Program-made: the position numbers and the translations under genes
In this document: positions 48,094-60,479 of the stretch, piece by piece
How positions within the stretch are numbered: the stretch's first letter is position 1
Layout: every line of letters begins with the position of its first letter
The notes under the pieces: model-generated
What the model was told of the DNA's origin: nothing
Databases searched by the model: none
The model's input: only the letters and a program-made list of their open reading frames with translations
NCBI GenBank assembly: GCA_949152475.1
Contig: OX424563.1
Coordinates: 1,895,001-1,959,000, forward strand
Direction: 5' to 3'
DNA from: Terebella lapidaria
Taxonomy: Eukaryota > Annelida > Polychaeta > Terebellida > Terebellidae
Length of the DNA: 64,000 bases

Positions 48094-50612
48094 TCGGATC
48101 CCTCCTGTCTGATGAGAGTAGCAGATGATGCTGTCACACGCATGGCATGTGGAAGGAACAAAATTGACATTCACAAATTTGAATTATTTACTCGTGCCAA
48201 TGGATGTATTGGTATTTACAGATGATAAACACATCGTTTTCAGTGTATTAACAGTGTGTTCGTCTTTGAAATGATATTGGGAGAAAGTGTAAATTGGGTC
48301 AGGCCAGAGGTAGCTCAGAGTGGCCAACAAACGAAAAGCGGCTGTTGGTATTGTTATTTGCTTGATTTATCCATCTGATGAAGCATGACTTGTTTTGTGA
48401 CCTAATTATCTGAGACCATATATATCATAGACCCAGTGAAACAATCATTGTTCTGCTAATATCTCTTTAAATATGTTTTCCTACTGTAAATTTTATTTTG
48501 AATAAGCCTGCAGCTGTCGAAGGCTTCTGGTCGACATGTATATAAAATAGTTTCTAGATATTGAGGTTTGAATGTTGGGTTTGAACCCATATATAACGTG
48601 TTGAGAAATATACCACCATATACTAGTATGTTTCTGATTTTCGATATAATCCTCACTATAAATCACAAAAGACGTTCGCTCCTAATATTATATAAATGTG
48701 TTTGTCTAACGAATGCTATCTAATGATCTGGACGTAAAAATCAACTCAAGACAATACGAGGAGTATTTAGAAGTAGATAAATAGTCTGATACTTGTAAAT
48801 TGCATTCCAAAAGTTTATGATTTACACTTTTGATTTGAGTTTATGATTTAAGTTTATGACTTACACTTTTGATATTTTGGATATGAATGTGAATTCAATA
48901 ACTGCCGTTTGAATATATTGATAAAAGTTACGTTTTCTCTGACTCCTCGGTTTACCCACACATCACCAAAACAATATGGATATAACATAAACGTGGCATC
49001 TGATACCCACTTATTTCCTCCCGATTCATCATAAATATTTAGTTTCGTGTGCATACTGTTTTCGTACACTGTTCCCATCAAGTACAATATGGATCCAATA
49101 TTTCACAAACCTTAATTGATAAAAAGACCGATGACGAATAATCATTTTCACCAACTACAACGACAGACATTACACAAACCATAAGACAGAAGAAGCAAAT
49201 CGTTTCAAAATCTCTTGTGAACAGTTACAACTGAGTTACGAGTTCCGGTACACCCCCACATTCCTGCCCCATATGATAATGAAATGTCATCAGAACTAGC
49301 ATTTCAACCTTTGTGTCACCAACAGAGTATATGCCTGTGATGTACAAGAATACTGACGAAATCCTTACTTCCTATGATCGTCATGAAGACACCCGATTCT
49401 AGGGTCTTGATCCCTCATGACGCGGCCGATGCCTTTTCACCTCGAATCAAGTGAGTCCGCAAGCCCAGACACGATCTCAGGTCCTGAACCTTGTATCCAG
49501 GCAACACCTGTATCTAGGCAATCATGTTTTAACGATGTTACCGACTTCATTTACTACTGTCAACCTTATTACAACAATAAAATGTACACGATATTAAAAA
49601 TCAGACCAAGAAAGTTTCGCAATCAATTATTTTCAGAAAAAAATCATGGCTTTCTTACATGTTTACCATCAGTTGTGAGCCTTTGAAAAATAGCAACATG
49701 GCCATAACTAATTCAACGCACACAGGTTGTCAGCTATTCCCCGTCTAAATCAATTTTTTTTATCGTGTAGGTTCCTATTTGCTCTGATTTGGATATAATC
49801 AAGATGAAAGACGAAGCAGCAAATTAGTTTGCAGTTACCATCGTGGCACTCGAAGACAAACACCCAGATGTATTGAATCAATTCTCATCTGTGGACAATA
49901 TCGTTCCATACATTCGTTTCGACAAGGAGATACATGATACGTGATTGCTGGAATGTGCATCATGCAAGTATATATTGTGCCATGAGGTTCCTGAAAATCT
50001 TCGTCGAACTTGATGCTCAAGATGACATCAGATGCCAAATTAAGTAAAGAAAAACGGGCACAAGTGGTGGCATTACATGAAGCTTGCCACTCACACAGGC
50101 AATGGCGAATAAACTGTAGCACAGATGCTGTGTCCAAAGCTATAGGGCGTCATTGAGGACTGGGTACCTATACAGATGGACCAAGTTGAGAGAAGCCATT
50201 CAAGTCTAATCGTCGGCAGAACAGGAGTTTAGTTCGGATGTCAACTCAAAATAAAACAGGCACTGGAAGTCCCCAGATTACCGGGAATGATAAGAACATT
50301 TTGGTGTTTGGGTTTCAGGTCAAACCTCAGGTCAAACTATATGGTAGGATCACAAAAGTCAAGTCCGCCAAATCTGGTATGATCTGGCACTTCACCATGT
50401 ACAATATTTCAACTTCTTAGTTGTCATATAATCTTGTCCATCTCGAAAGGGTGAATGATTTTCGGGTATCATATGTTTGTAATGAAAAGAGGAAACTACC
50501 AAAACTGGAAAACCTTGGCATCCTATTTGGGTTAGTTTACATTATGTACCAGTAAAGGGAAGGCCTGTAAATCTTGATGTAATGATTAACTCTTGAATTA
50601 CATTCCATGCAG

Positions 50613-50666
50613 AAGTACCCGGAGTACATGACATTCGAAGGTACGGACCTTCTGGACCTCATCCCC
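50613..50666 (+). CDS. Secreted-peptide core exon c
   Basis: Acceptor TTCCATGCAG, 54 nt, donor C/GTGAGTAAC. Phase 1 reading: VPGVHDIRRYGPSGPHP. Shares VHDIR and GP with exon a and the GP extension with exon b. With the signal-peptide exon and the tail at 51363 it would give a precursor of about 50 residues with a mature part near 25 residues. No cysteines and no dibasic cleavage sites other than RR, so a linear peptide. Family unknown. Confidence 0.55.
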
Positions 50667-51362
50667 GTGAGTAACATTGATTTAATTTGTCCTTATTATA
50701 TTTTTAGCATGAATTTACTCTTGTTGCCATTGTGCTTGATTCATTTAGTGCACATTCATTGATACAAATCTAAGTATTAGAAACTTTCATCGATCATGTA
50801 GTAAACATATTGTCAGGTTTTCTTGTCAACCAATTTTTATGGTCGGATTTCTCTAAAACTCACAACAGCGAACTCGTCGCCGGAATCTACGATTCGTATA
50901 CGTGTGTGTTTATTATATTTACAAGTGAAGCTAGCGATGAGGATAATATAAAGTTTCGATGATTTCTTTACTAGGCAGTGAGCTTATGTAGCCATTGAAA
51001 CTAATTAGCTAAGGTGAATTTGAACTCCAACCTGGCATAGTTAGGTCTAAAATGTAGACAATGTAGACAAAACCCTTCCAGAATTGTTGTTATCTCTATT
51101 TTCAATTTGAAAATGGATCTTCCATGATGAATGTATTCTAAGCTTATAACCTGATAAAAAAATCACATCATTACGTTATCACTACTACAGCATGATTGGG
51201 AAAACTGCTGACACTGAATTTGATTTTTACCGCTTATCGAAAACTATACTTTAAAGACAAATTAATCCAGCCTATTAGGGAGCAACATGTCTATTGGTAT
51301 GATATTTATCGTCTATTGGTGCTCATTTTGATTGCTAAAACCAATGTTTGTTCTGCACACAG

Positions 51363-51382
51363 GTCCCGTAGATGGTCAGTAA
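51363..51382 (+). CDS. Secreted-peptide tail exon c'
   Basis: Acceptor TTCTGCACACAG. Continues exon c as (R)PVDGQ and stops at 51380-51382, only 0.7 kb downstream of exon c, which is the tightest core-to-tail spacing in the locus. No polyadenylation signal close by; an AATAAA lies near 51914. Confidence 0.45.
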
Positions 51383-51499
51383 GATGAGGACTGATCGGTT
51401 CCACCTGTCTGTAGAAAGGAACAGACGAAGTTCTGCAACGCATGGAATGTGGAAGGAAAAGAGCCACAAATTTGACTTATTTACTCATGTAATCTTAAT

Positions 51500-52138
51500 A
51501 TGCTAACAATATGGGTGTATCGGTGTTACCATATGGTTAGGTACATGGTTTTCAGTGTATTGACAATAGTCTTAATGACAATGGTTGGTCTTCAACATAT
51601 TAATTTTCCTACTGCAAATATTATAATTAAGAATTATAGATAGCTGCCGAATGCTTCTGACTTCGTAGGCTATACTTCAGTGTTAGTTTCATTTGCAAGC
51701 TTCACTTGTGAATATAACAAACACACAAATATACGAAGCCAGAAGCCGTATTGAAAACATACCATGAAATATGTGTTACTTACTGTCGAAGTAATCCTCA
51801 ATAGGAATCACAAAACAGACGCTCGCTTCTATTATTATATAAATATATTTGTTAAACGATTGCTAGATGATAATCTAGACATCAAGTTCAATTCAAAGCA
51901 ACACGATGTTTAGAAAATAAATTTTCTGGTAATATAATTTACATTGCAAACTAAATTTGAGTGTATCATACTTTTACAATTTTGATGTTTTAGATATCAA
52001 TGTTTTTTTCGATAACTGTTGTTTAAATATATTAATAAAAGTTTCGTTATCTCTGACTCATTTATTTACCCAGACGTCACCAATCAGTATGAATATATCA
52101 TGAACATGTCATCTGATACCCACATATTTCCCCCTGAT
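51500..52138. other. Duplicated non-coding sequence
   Basis: Collinear with about 48250-49020; no gene. Confidence 0.5.
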
Positions 52139-52141
52139 TTA

Positions 52142-52996
52142 GGCCTAATAAATAGTTTCCTGTTTCTCGTCCTCCTATTTTTTTCAAAATTGGGTAGGGA
52201 GGGACTTTTTATTTTTTAAATTTCTTTTTTTTTTTTGCAAAAAAAATACCGTCCTCCACACATGAGAAACGTGGGTAGGGAGGCAATTTTCAGCTTCTAT
52301 TTTTGGCGGAACAAAAATTTATACGACGTATGAAAGAAGAACAACAACAAAAAAAAAACACTCGCGCACAAGGGCATTCGAGCCGAAATATATCCAAAAT
52401 TAGAACTGAAGTTATTATACGAATTATTTCAATGATTGTAATTATAATAATGGTTTCATCTCTAAAGGCTTGATTATTCTGACTTGAAAGCCCTCCATCA
52501 CCTTTGCACCACCGCTTCACCATCACCCTAGTATTCAGCACAGACAAAAGTTATGATTCTGTGTACTAGTATGATTATTATTATCAAAGACCGCCAGTTG
52601 ATAATATGTTGTTTGAATGATGAGTAATTGTGGTAAGCCGTTTTAATCAATTTATACATCTAATAGAGCATATATGAGAAAATACAGTAAATCAATTCAC
52701 GATCAATATTTTATACATATTATTACATACATGTAACCACATGGAATTAATTGAAAACTGGTGTCATAATTGGTCTCTTTTGGCGGCGAGTGAAAACAAG
52801 GAGGTACATTGTAAGTTAACTAAGTTACATGCTGTGATTCCGTGTTTCGATCATTCACTGTCCTCAAACTTTGGGCAGGAACACTTTTCATTTTTCATTT
52901 GAGACTCGCAGATAAAATAATCCGGGAGGCTGCTTTTGAACACAGGCGAGCACAGGCGAGCGGGGACGAAAAACAGAAAATTAATCTTATTAGGCC
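52142..52996. mobile_element. PIF/Harbinger-like MITE with empty site
   Basis: Ends GGCCTAATAA / TTATTAGGCC with further matching (CTGTTT.TCGTCC) and flanks TTA at 52139-52141 and 52997-52999. A 3-bp TTA duplication and GG-starting ends are typical of PIF/Harbinger. The paralogous site at 49021-49035 (GATTCATCATAAATA) lacks the insert, so the boundaries are well supported. 855 bp, no transposase. Confidence 0.8.
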
Positions 52997-52999
52997 TTA

Positions 53000-53614
53000 T
53001 CATAAATATTTAGTTTCTTGCACATAATGTTTCGTACGCTTTTACCATCTTGTACAATATGAACCCAGTATTCCCCACACCTTAATTTATACAAAGCCGA
53101 TGATAAATAAATACCCCTTACACCCAAAACAATGACACGTACGAGAAGACACGAGAAGTAAATCGTTTCAAAATCTCTTTTGAACAATTACAATGGAGTT
53201 ACGAGCTCCAGCACCCATGTTCCTGCGCCATATGATAATATAATGCTATCAGAACTACCATCTCGTCAAAAGGGTATAGAAAAAAAACTCGATATGTAAC
53301 TTTTGTCTGACAGAAAGGGTTTTTCGCATGTGAAGTACAAAAACACTGACGAAATTTTTGGTTCCTTCCGGTGATAGTCATCGAGACACCAGATTACAAG
53401 TTCCCGATCCCTCGTGATTTGGCGTTTCACCTCGATTCACAGCCCATACATGACCTCAGACCCCAAACACTGTATCCATGCATCATACTTTTTCAATGTT
53501 GCACTTTGCTACTGTCAACTTGTTTGAACAAAATCAGAGGGCAATTTGCATGATGGGGGAAAATCAGAGCAACTTATTCTTAAGGAAAAAACATGGTTTC
53601 GCTTGCATGTTTAG
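53000..53614. repeat. Right copy of the duplicated block, up to the LTR insertion
   Basis: Matches 49040-49650. It breaks off at TGTTTAG/53614 and continues after the LTR element at 63235 with TTAGCATCAGTTACATTG; the sister copy reads TGTTTACCATCAGTTGTG straight through. Confidence 0.85.
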
Positions 53615-54369
53615 TGTAACAAAACCAACACAACGGAGCGCACCAAAAACGTTTGCTAGGAATGGTCACGTGATCACAGAAGACTACTGGCGGAGGCACC
53701 ATTCGCGGAAGTACCGTTCGCGGAAGCACCACTTGTGGGAGCACCGTTTGTGGAAGAACCGTTCGCGAATGCAGCCTTCTCCACGTGGTAACGATCGCGG
53801 AAGAGTCGTTCGCGGACGAGGATACGCGCGCAGCCACCCTGGCTATAGAAAGGCCGCTCAGAGAGCACTGCAACAGCGACATTGACCATGGAGAGATCGT
53901 TACCGCCACGACCAAGGGAATCGACGACCTCCGTGCGGACGACTCCTTCTTCCGGGCCTTTGAGTCAGCGGGATTTCGACTAACTACTTGGAGAAACCAA
54001 TTGACTAAACAGGACGGGAAATTTCAATGGGACGGGACGGAGAGAAGCCTTCAGCGAAGAACTCTTTTAAGTTGTGCCCTCGTGCACTATTATTTATTCG
54101 TGATCATAGAGTGCTCTGAGTCTGAACTTCATATCTGTACGTCACGTGGGTGACCGACAATTCTATTGTAAGTTGCTTATTTGATGTTGTTGAATCTTCA
54201 TTTATTTACGTCTGAGTTGATTCTTGCCTGAGTAAGCCGGTAAGCTACTGAGTGATGCACCGAAAAATCGAATCACAACGAGCGGGAGTTACCAAAGTCT
54301 ATACGATCAGGAGGCAGGGTTTTTGGGCAGACAAAAACACAACAACAAATCATACCTACAAACGTCACA
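53615..54369 (+). repeat. 5' LTR
   Basis: Begins TGTAACAAAACC, ends AAACGTCACA, 755 bp. It carries several copies of the motif TTCGCGGAAG near its start and a palindrome GGTCACGTGATC at 53664-53675. Near-matching copy at 62459. Confidence 0.95.
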
Positions 54370-54391
54370 ACTTGGTGCCGTGACCAGGATC
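54370..54391 (+). promoter_or_regulatory. Primer binding site, tRNA-His type
   Basis: TTGGTGCCGTGACCAGGAT directly follows the LTR. TGGTGCCGTGAC is complementary to the 3' end of metazoan tRNA-His including CCA (acceptor strand GTCACGGCACCA); later bases match partly. The tRNA assignment is from memory of the tRNA-His sequence. Confidence 0.7.
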
Positions 54392-54429
54392 CCCGAGGGT
54401 TCACTGCCAGGGAACGAACCTCAGCATCA

Positions 54430-56780
54430 CTCATGTCCGGAGGAAACGACGAAACTACCCCAGGGAAGACAGGAGGTGAAGAGGATGACTCTTCGCGGAC
54501 GGCTTCACTCGCGGAAGAGGACAACAACCGTTCGCGGAAGACGACCTTAGCGGAAGAGGACGACGACCGTTCGCGGAAGACGACCGTTCGCGGAAGAGCA
54601 GCTTCACAGCCAGGGGTAGACGTGGTGTTTCGACGAATGAGGAGCAACCAGGGAGGTCGAGATCTTCCATGGAGCAGTCGACGAGTCAGCAGAGACCGCG
54701 CAGCCAGACACCCAACAACCGTTTGCCTTTCAGGTCCGGTGGACACGACTCTGGGTGGCAGCGTGACAGAGAGAGGTCAATCTACCTTGAGAACGTTAGG
54801 AGGGGCCCCGAGTTGCGACGAGTGCTGGGAGAGGAGTACGTCAACCTGGACGGGGAGGACGGCGAAATCTGGGCGAGGAGGGATCGGCTACAGTTACTGG
54901 AGCAGAGTCTGAGTGTGGCACCCCCGGAGAATGCAGCATTGAGGCGGCTTTGGGACCAATCCCAGCAGCAGCCTGGTGCAACAGGGCAGTGGTCTAGTAC
55001 AACAAATCGACAATCGGGAACGACTGGAGGACGGGTCACTTGGGCTCCAACCCAAGAAAGCAGCTCGAGAGGGAGGGGACTTTTCGCGGAAGATAACGTT
55101 CACTAACGAGAGGCATTCTTCGGCAGCGGGGACGCTTGCAGCCGTGGATGAACATGCTCGCGGGCGAGGGGGAATCTTTGGTGACGAGGACGCTTGTGAC
55201 CGGGGAGGGCCCTTCGCGGACGACCACATTCGCGGACGAGGAAAACTTGCGGACGAGAGCGTTCGTGGATGAGAGGAGTCTTCACCCAGACGGTGGCTCG
55301 ACGGGAGGAGTGATCCAGGCGACCAATCTTCCTTTCCAGTTTTTCAGAGTAGATGGGGAAGACCATTCGCGGATGGGCAGTTCGCGGAAGACCAGTGTAA
55401 AACGGCGTTCGCGAGCGTACGTCTTTGGTGGAAGAACATCTCCGAGGCATCTTAGCGGACGAGCCGGTTCGCGGACGACTCACGGAAGACAGCATTCGTG
55501 GAAGGGGCCTATTCGCGGAAGAACTCTTCGGGAGCTGTTGGCGGAAGAGTCTGTTTGCGGAAGGTTCACGGAAGACAGCGTTCGCGGAAGAGGGAGGTCA
55601 TCACCCAGTCGACCACCGAGACAGCCAGCCTCCTGGAGGAATCAAGCTTCCATTTCAGGCACCCAGGGAGGCCGGAGACAGCACCCTTTCTCATCATCGG
55701 GCGATGAAGGGCCTTCATCGGATGGAGGGACCGACAGCAGCCATGGTTACCCAGGACGGGTGAGGCGACCACCGAGGCGGGGACTGCCACTGCACCGACG
55801 AAGCCCTAGGCCAAGACGAAGGCAGGAAGACTCGTCCTCCGAGGACAGCGCAGCCTGGAACCAGAGCGGCAGAAGGAACTGGAAGATGCTGACACCTGAA
55901 AAGTTTGATGGGACATCCATAGAGTGGCCGGTGTACCGGGCCCACTTTGACGTCGTTGCAGAGGTCAACGGATGGAGCAAGTGGGAACAGGGCGTCTACT
56001 TAGCCGGGAGCTTGACAGGAGAGGCGCGCCGAATGTTGACGAGCCTGAGTCCTGCAGACCGGAGGGACATCGACGTTCTGACCGTCAAGCTGACCCTACA
56101 ATTCGACCCTGACTGTCAGGAGAAGTCATACAAGGCGATCTTGGGACAGAGAACCCGTAGGAAGGCAGAGACACTCCAGCAGTACGGCTATGAATTACAG
56201 CCACTAGCCGGCCGTGGTTATCCGGATCTGAACTTCGCAGCTCAGGAGGCTATCGCCTTAAACCCCTTCTGGAAGGGTCATCCAGATAGAGACATGAAGG
56301 TGATGGCGCTCATGAAGAAGATGAAGACCATGGAGGAGGCCATATCGTTCGTAACCCAGTACGAATGTGTCAAACCCAAGCCTGGAAAGCCGGTGATGTC
56401 CATCGGGTCGAAAGACTCCGAGCCAGCACTAGGATGGGTCCTGCAGCTACTGAAGAATCAGCAGGAGGGCGATGCTACAACCCAGACTTCACTACTTCAA
56501 GGGGCTCTTTGAGAGCCAGGACAGGAAGCTGGATCGACTAATCGAGCTGTGTGAGCAGGTGCTGTCTATCAAACCGAGGGCTGCCACTGCTGAGAACAAG
56601 GGACCAAGCGCTAGGCCAGGACCAGATGACTGCTGGTACTGTGGAGAACTGTGTCATCGGAAGTTTCAGTGTCCAGACCGGCCGCCACCTCGGACCAAGG
56701 AGGAGCGTCGTCTAATCGAGGAGATTGGTGAGGATAACGGTTCAGCAGATGAGGAGTCGGAAAACCGGTAGGGCTCATAC
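54430..56780 (+). other. Fossil gag region
   Basis: The left half encodes low-complexity Arg/Ser/Glu-rich peptide built on the TTCGCGGAAGA repeat. A retrotransposon gag (capsid) domain follows at about 55880-56370, with FDGTSIEWPVYRAHFD and TLQQYGYELQPLAGRGYPDL. A single zinc knuckle of C-x2-C-x4-H-x4-C type is at 56631-56672 (CWYCGELCHRKFQC). Confidence 0.85.
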
Positions 56781-57399
56781 CTGCCCCCAACCGTATGGGC
56801 CAGTGGCAGGTGTGTGCACGGCTTCACAGGCGGGAAGCACGAAGAAGACGTGAAGAACACATTGCCAGAGGGGAATCTTGAGTTTCACAGATTTTTAATA
56901 GGGTTTTCAGGTGTGCATCCGAAGTGACTGGATGGGCACAGGAGGAGCTCGAGGATCGAATTCTCGACTATATAGAGGGAAAGCCTGTCAACACAGACGG
57001 GAGTGCCAATAAACAGCAAACTGATGGAGCCGTGGAGCGTCTAATGACCCACGGAGACATAAACGAGGTTACTGCTAGCAGCAAGGAAGACCAACAAGTT
57101 ACAACCTTGAGGCTAGAGGCTGCGATACAGCAGGAACCCCCCCCCCCCCCCACCATTCAACTGAACCAAAAGTGGCCGTGAAAGAGGAGACAGAGGGCCG
57201 GGTTAGCGGAATGACCAAAGGGCCAGCGCAGCAGCTATTGCTGGTGGACGACTCAGTGGTGCATCACTGTGGGTGGACGACTCAGTTCTTATCCAGGGCG
57301 GCATCCCCGAGGAGAGTGGCAGCTCTCTTAAGATTGACAGAAATGGCCAGGTGGTGTCGTTGTCAGCCGGTTCCCGAGGCATATTGGTGTGGTATGCGG

Positions 57400-57730
57400 C
57401 GTGCCACGTTATGGGGAAGGTGACTCGTATGTTGGTGGACACGGGTGCCTCCTCCACCATTCTGGATGAGTCTCTTCGACCAATTGGATGACGAACATAA
57501 AGCGACGATAAGGCAAACGAGAATAAGGTTACGGGCAGCAACCGGAGACTACTTACAGGTTCGAGGTGAAATGACAGCACAACTTCTACTGGGCACACAA
57601 CTCGTGTCGGCAGACGTACTGGTAGCCAAACTAGGGATCCCGGGAGTGTTGGGGCTTGATGTACTTCAAAAACTGGGGGACAGCTGGATCTGCGTAAGGG
57701 CGAGTGGCAGGTGGGCGACACCACCGTAGT
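57400..57730 (+). other. Fossil aspartic protease region
   Basis: Active-site motif LVDTGASSTIL near 57432-57464 followed by a GLDVL-type second motif, as in retropepsins. Confidence 0.8.
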
Positions 57731-58329
57731 GATGAGCTAGGGCCACGAGGACGCCGTCTACACACTGGTGACGGAGGAGACGGTCGTCTTGCCACCCTTT
57801 TCAGAAATGATGGTGGATTTCAAACTGACTGGAAGTGAGAAAGGAGTTCCGAAGGCCGGCCTCGTGCAGTCCACAAGAGAGCCGATGGAGGACGACCCCC
57901 TTGTAGTGAGACAAGCCCTTGTACGACCCCGAGTACGCCTGGTACCGGTGGTACTTCTGAACGCTGGCGCTGGAGTCCGCACTGTGCTGATGGGGACCAT
58001 CTTAGCTGAGCTTCACGGGATAGAGGCCATGACTGACCTAGGAGTTTGTCCCGATGGCGGGAAGACAACCCAGGACGAGCCTGAGAAAGAGCAGTGGTAC
58101 CGGGAGGAGCACGGGAGGGAGCTGAGCCCCTTACACCAAACTCCACCAAGTGGCAGAACCGGACGCCTGAGCAGCCCGAAACCAGAGTGCACGCCATGCA
58201 CGCAGAATCGTTGGCAAAGACACCAGAGTGGGAGGAGCATCTACAGCCGTTCCTGGAGGGAATGCATCCAGACTTGACGGAGAGGGAGGTGGAGGTCATC
58301 GGCAATCTCCTTCGACGCCACCAGCAGGT

Positions 58330-59720
58330 CTATATGGGACCAGACGGGAGGTTGGGCCGGACGTCCCTGGCAAAACACGTCATCGACACGGGATATCAGC
58401 CCCCGATCAAGCAGATTCTGCGGAGAGCCCCGCACTACCAACAGGAGCTGATCAAGGACGAGGTGGACAAGATGTTGAAAGCCGATGTTGTGGAGCCCAG
58501 CGACAGTCTATGGTCGTCCTCCATCGTACTGGTGAAGAAGAATGACGGTGCGCTGAGATTCTGTGTCGACTACCGCCATCTAAATGATATCACCCGGAAG
58601 GATGCGTGAGGACCCTTTGCCTCGAGTCGACGAAAGTTTTGACACCTTATCAGGAGGACGATATTTTTCGATGCTAGACTTAGTTAGTGGTTACTGGCAG
58701 GTCGAGATGGACGACAGGGACAAGGAGAAGACGGCGTTCACCACCCGCAGTGGACTCTATCAGTTCAAGGTGATGCCGTTTGGATTGGCGACGGCCCCGG
58801 CTACGTTCGAACGTCTAATGGAACTGGCGCTGAGAAGACTCCAATGGAAGATATGTCTAATTTATTTGGACGATGTCATCTGCTTCGGGAAGACTTTCCA
58901 AGAAGCCGTGGACAACCTCGAGGACGTGTTCCAGAAACTGCAGGCTGCCGGACTGAAGCTAAAACCCGCCAAGTGTGAGCTGTTTCAACAACAGGTCAAC
59001 TTCCTGGGCCATGCCGTGTCCGACCGAGGCATCCAGTGCTACCTAGCCAAAGTCGAAGCCGTGACGAAGATGGTGCCACCTACCACCTTGACAGAGCTAA
59101 GGAGCTTCCTTGGGTTCATGGGGTATTACCACAGGTTCATCCCTGACTTTGCCACCCGGGTGGGACCCCTCAACCACCTGTTAAAGAAGGAAGTCAACTA
59201 CCATTGGAGCGAGGCTCATCAGCAGGCATTTGAGGCGCTGCGTCAACCCTTGACCAAGCACCCCCTGCTGGCGTACCCTGATATGAACCGTGAATTTATC
59301 CTAGATACTGATGCTAGCGGCTACGGAGTAGGAGGCGTCTTATCCCAAGTGCAGGATGGACGAGAGCGGTTGATCGCCTATGCTTCCAGAGCCCTGAGGG
59401 ACACCCAGCGGAACTACTGCACCACCAAGTGGGAGCTCCTGGCCGTCGTCAGTATGATACACCATTTCAGACATTTCTTGTGGGGGAGAGCATTCTTGCT
59501 GCGGACCGACCATGCCTCTTTTAGGTGGCTGCTGAACTTTCGGGATGCAGTGGGAATGATCGCTAGGTGGGCGGCTCGCATCGCCAGCTATGCCTTCAGG
59601 TGCGAGGTCCGACCCGGAGTACAACACGGGAATGCAGACGGGATGTCCAGATGTCGACAGTGCCGAAGACCAGATTGTCCAGCCCCACGCCACACCACAA
59701 GACCCGAAGAAGAAAAGGAG
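58330..59720 (+). other. Fossil reverse transcriptase and RNase H region
   Basis: RT motifs include LDLVSGYWQVEMD, LYQFKVMPFGLATAPATF and the catalytic YLDD box. Then FLGHAVSDRGI and LRSFLGFMGYYHRFIPDFA, typical of Ty3/Gypsy. RNase H follows with DTDASGYGVGGVLSQ. Confidence 0.95.
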
Positions 59721-60479
59721 GCTTGTCCGACCGTAGGAGTGTCCCCTACCCCTGGAGGACCTCTCTGACGAGGATCTGCTTCCGCCAATCAACGGAGAAG
59801 AATGGAGCCCCGGAAGACCCCAAGTCAACATCATACGGAAGGTCCCCTTGGAGCCCTGGATGGAGGATCATCACTGCGGAGATGGAGTCGGGATATTCCA
59901 GATCTGGGAGGTGCGCCGCCAGGAGGATCCAAGGACGACTACGAAGCCGACCGAGGAGTCTCTGCCTGAAGACCGGAGCCCCCCACGGACGGAGGACGGA
60001 GCCAGGAGCGTCTGCAGATCCATGCATTGGCTTTGCTCCTCTGCCTGGGTTTGATCTCTCCTGATGATGTTCTTCACACTGCATGGTTTGGGACCGGAGG
60101 CTGTTGCCGGAGCAGCGATCGGCGCGACGGCCGATGTGTGGATGCGCTGCCGAGAGGAGCCCTTACCGGACCCATGCCCCAACCCTGTGGTTCAAGATCC
60201 GGACAAACAAGTGCTGGCTATGGCTACAGGAGGACGCCGGATCCCGACGGAAGGAGCCCCGGAGGTCCCCGACGGAAGGAGCCCCGGAGGTCCAGGTGCT
60301 GAATGGGTATTCCCAGGAAGATCTTGTGACCCTTGGGTGGAAGGATATCTTCACTGAGAGACCTGCATGGCCTGAAGTTAGAACAAAAAGTCAGCAAATG
60401 AAGACAACAGTGGGACCAGCTGGAGCTACGTGATGGGCTTCTGTACCGGTGGTACCGAGCGGCATGCCAGAACGCGCCA

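Larger units (their letters stand above)
44860..49830. repeat. Segmental duplication, left copy (partner 50560-53614 and 63235 on)
   Basis: Ordered matches: 44870-45240 with 50585-51040; 47800-48190 with 51085-51480; 48690-49130 with 51830-53110; 49215-49680 with 53200-53614; and 49660-49890 with 63240-63445. The left copy has an extra piece (unit B and its MITE); the right copy has a Harbinger-like MITE and the LTR element. Core exon b and tail exon b' lie in the left copy and c and c' in the right. Confidence 0.8.

Noticed and set aside
43779-50666. Phase-0 reading of the core exons (EYMTSENMDLL and relatives)
   Set aside because: Less conserved between copies than phase 1, mismatches the phase of the signal-peptide exon, and makes silent changes non-silent.
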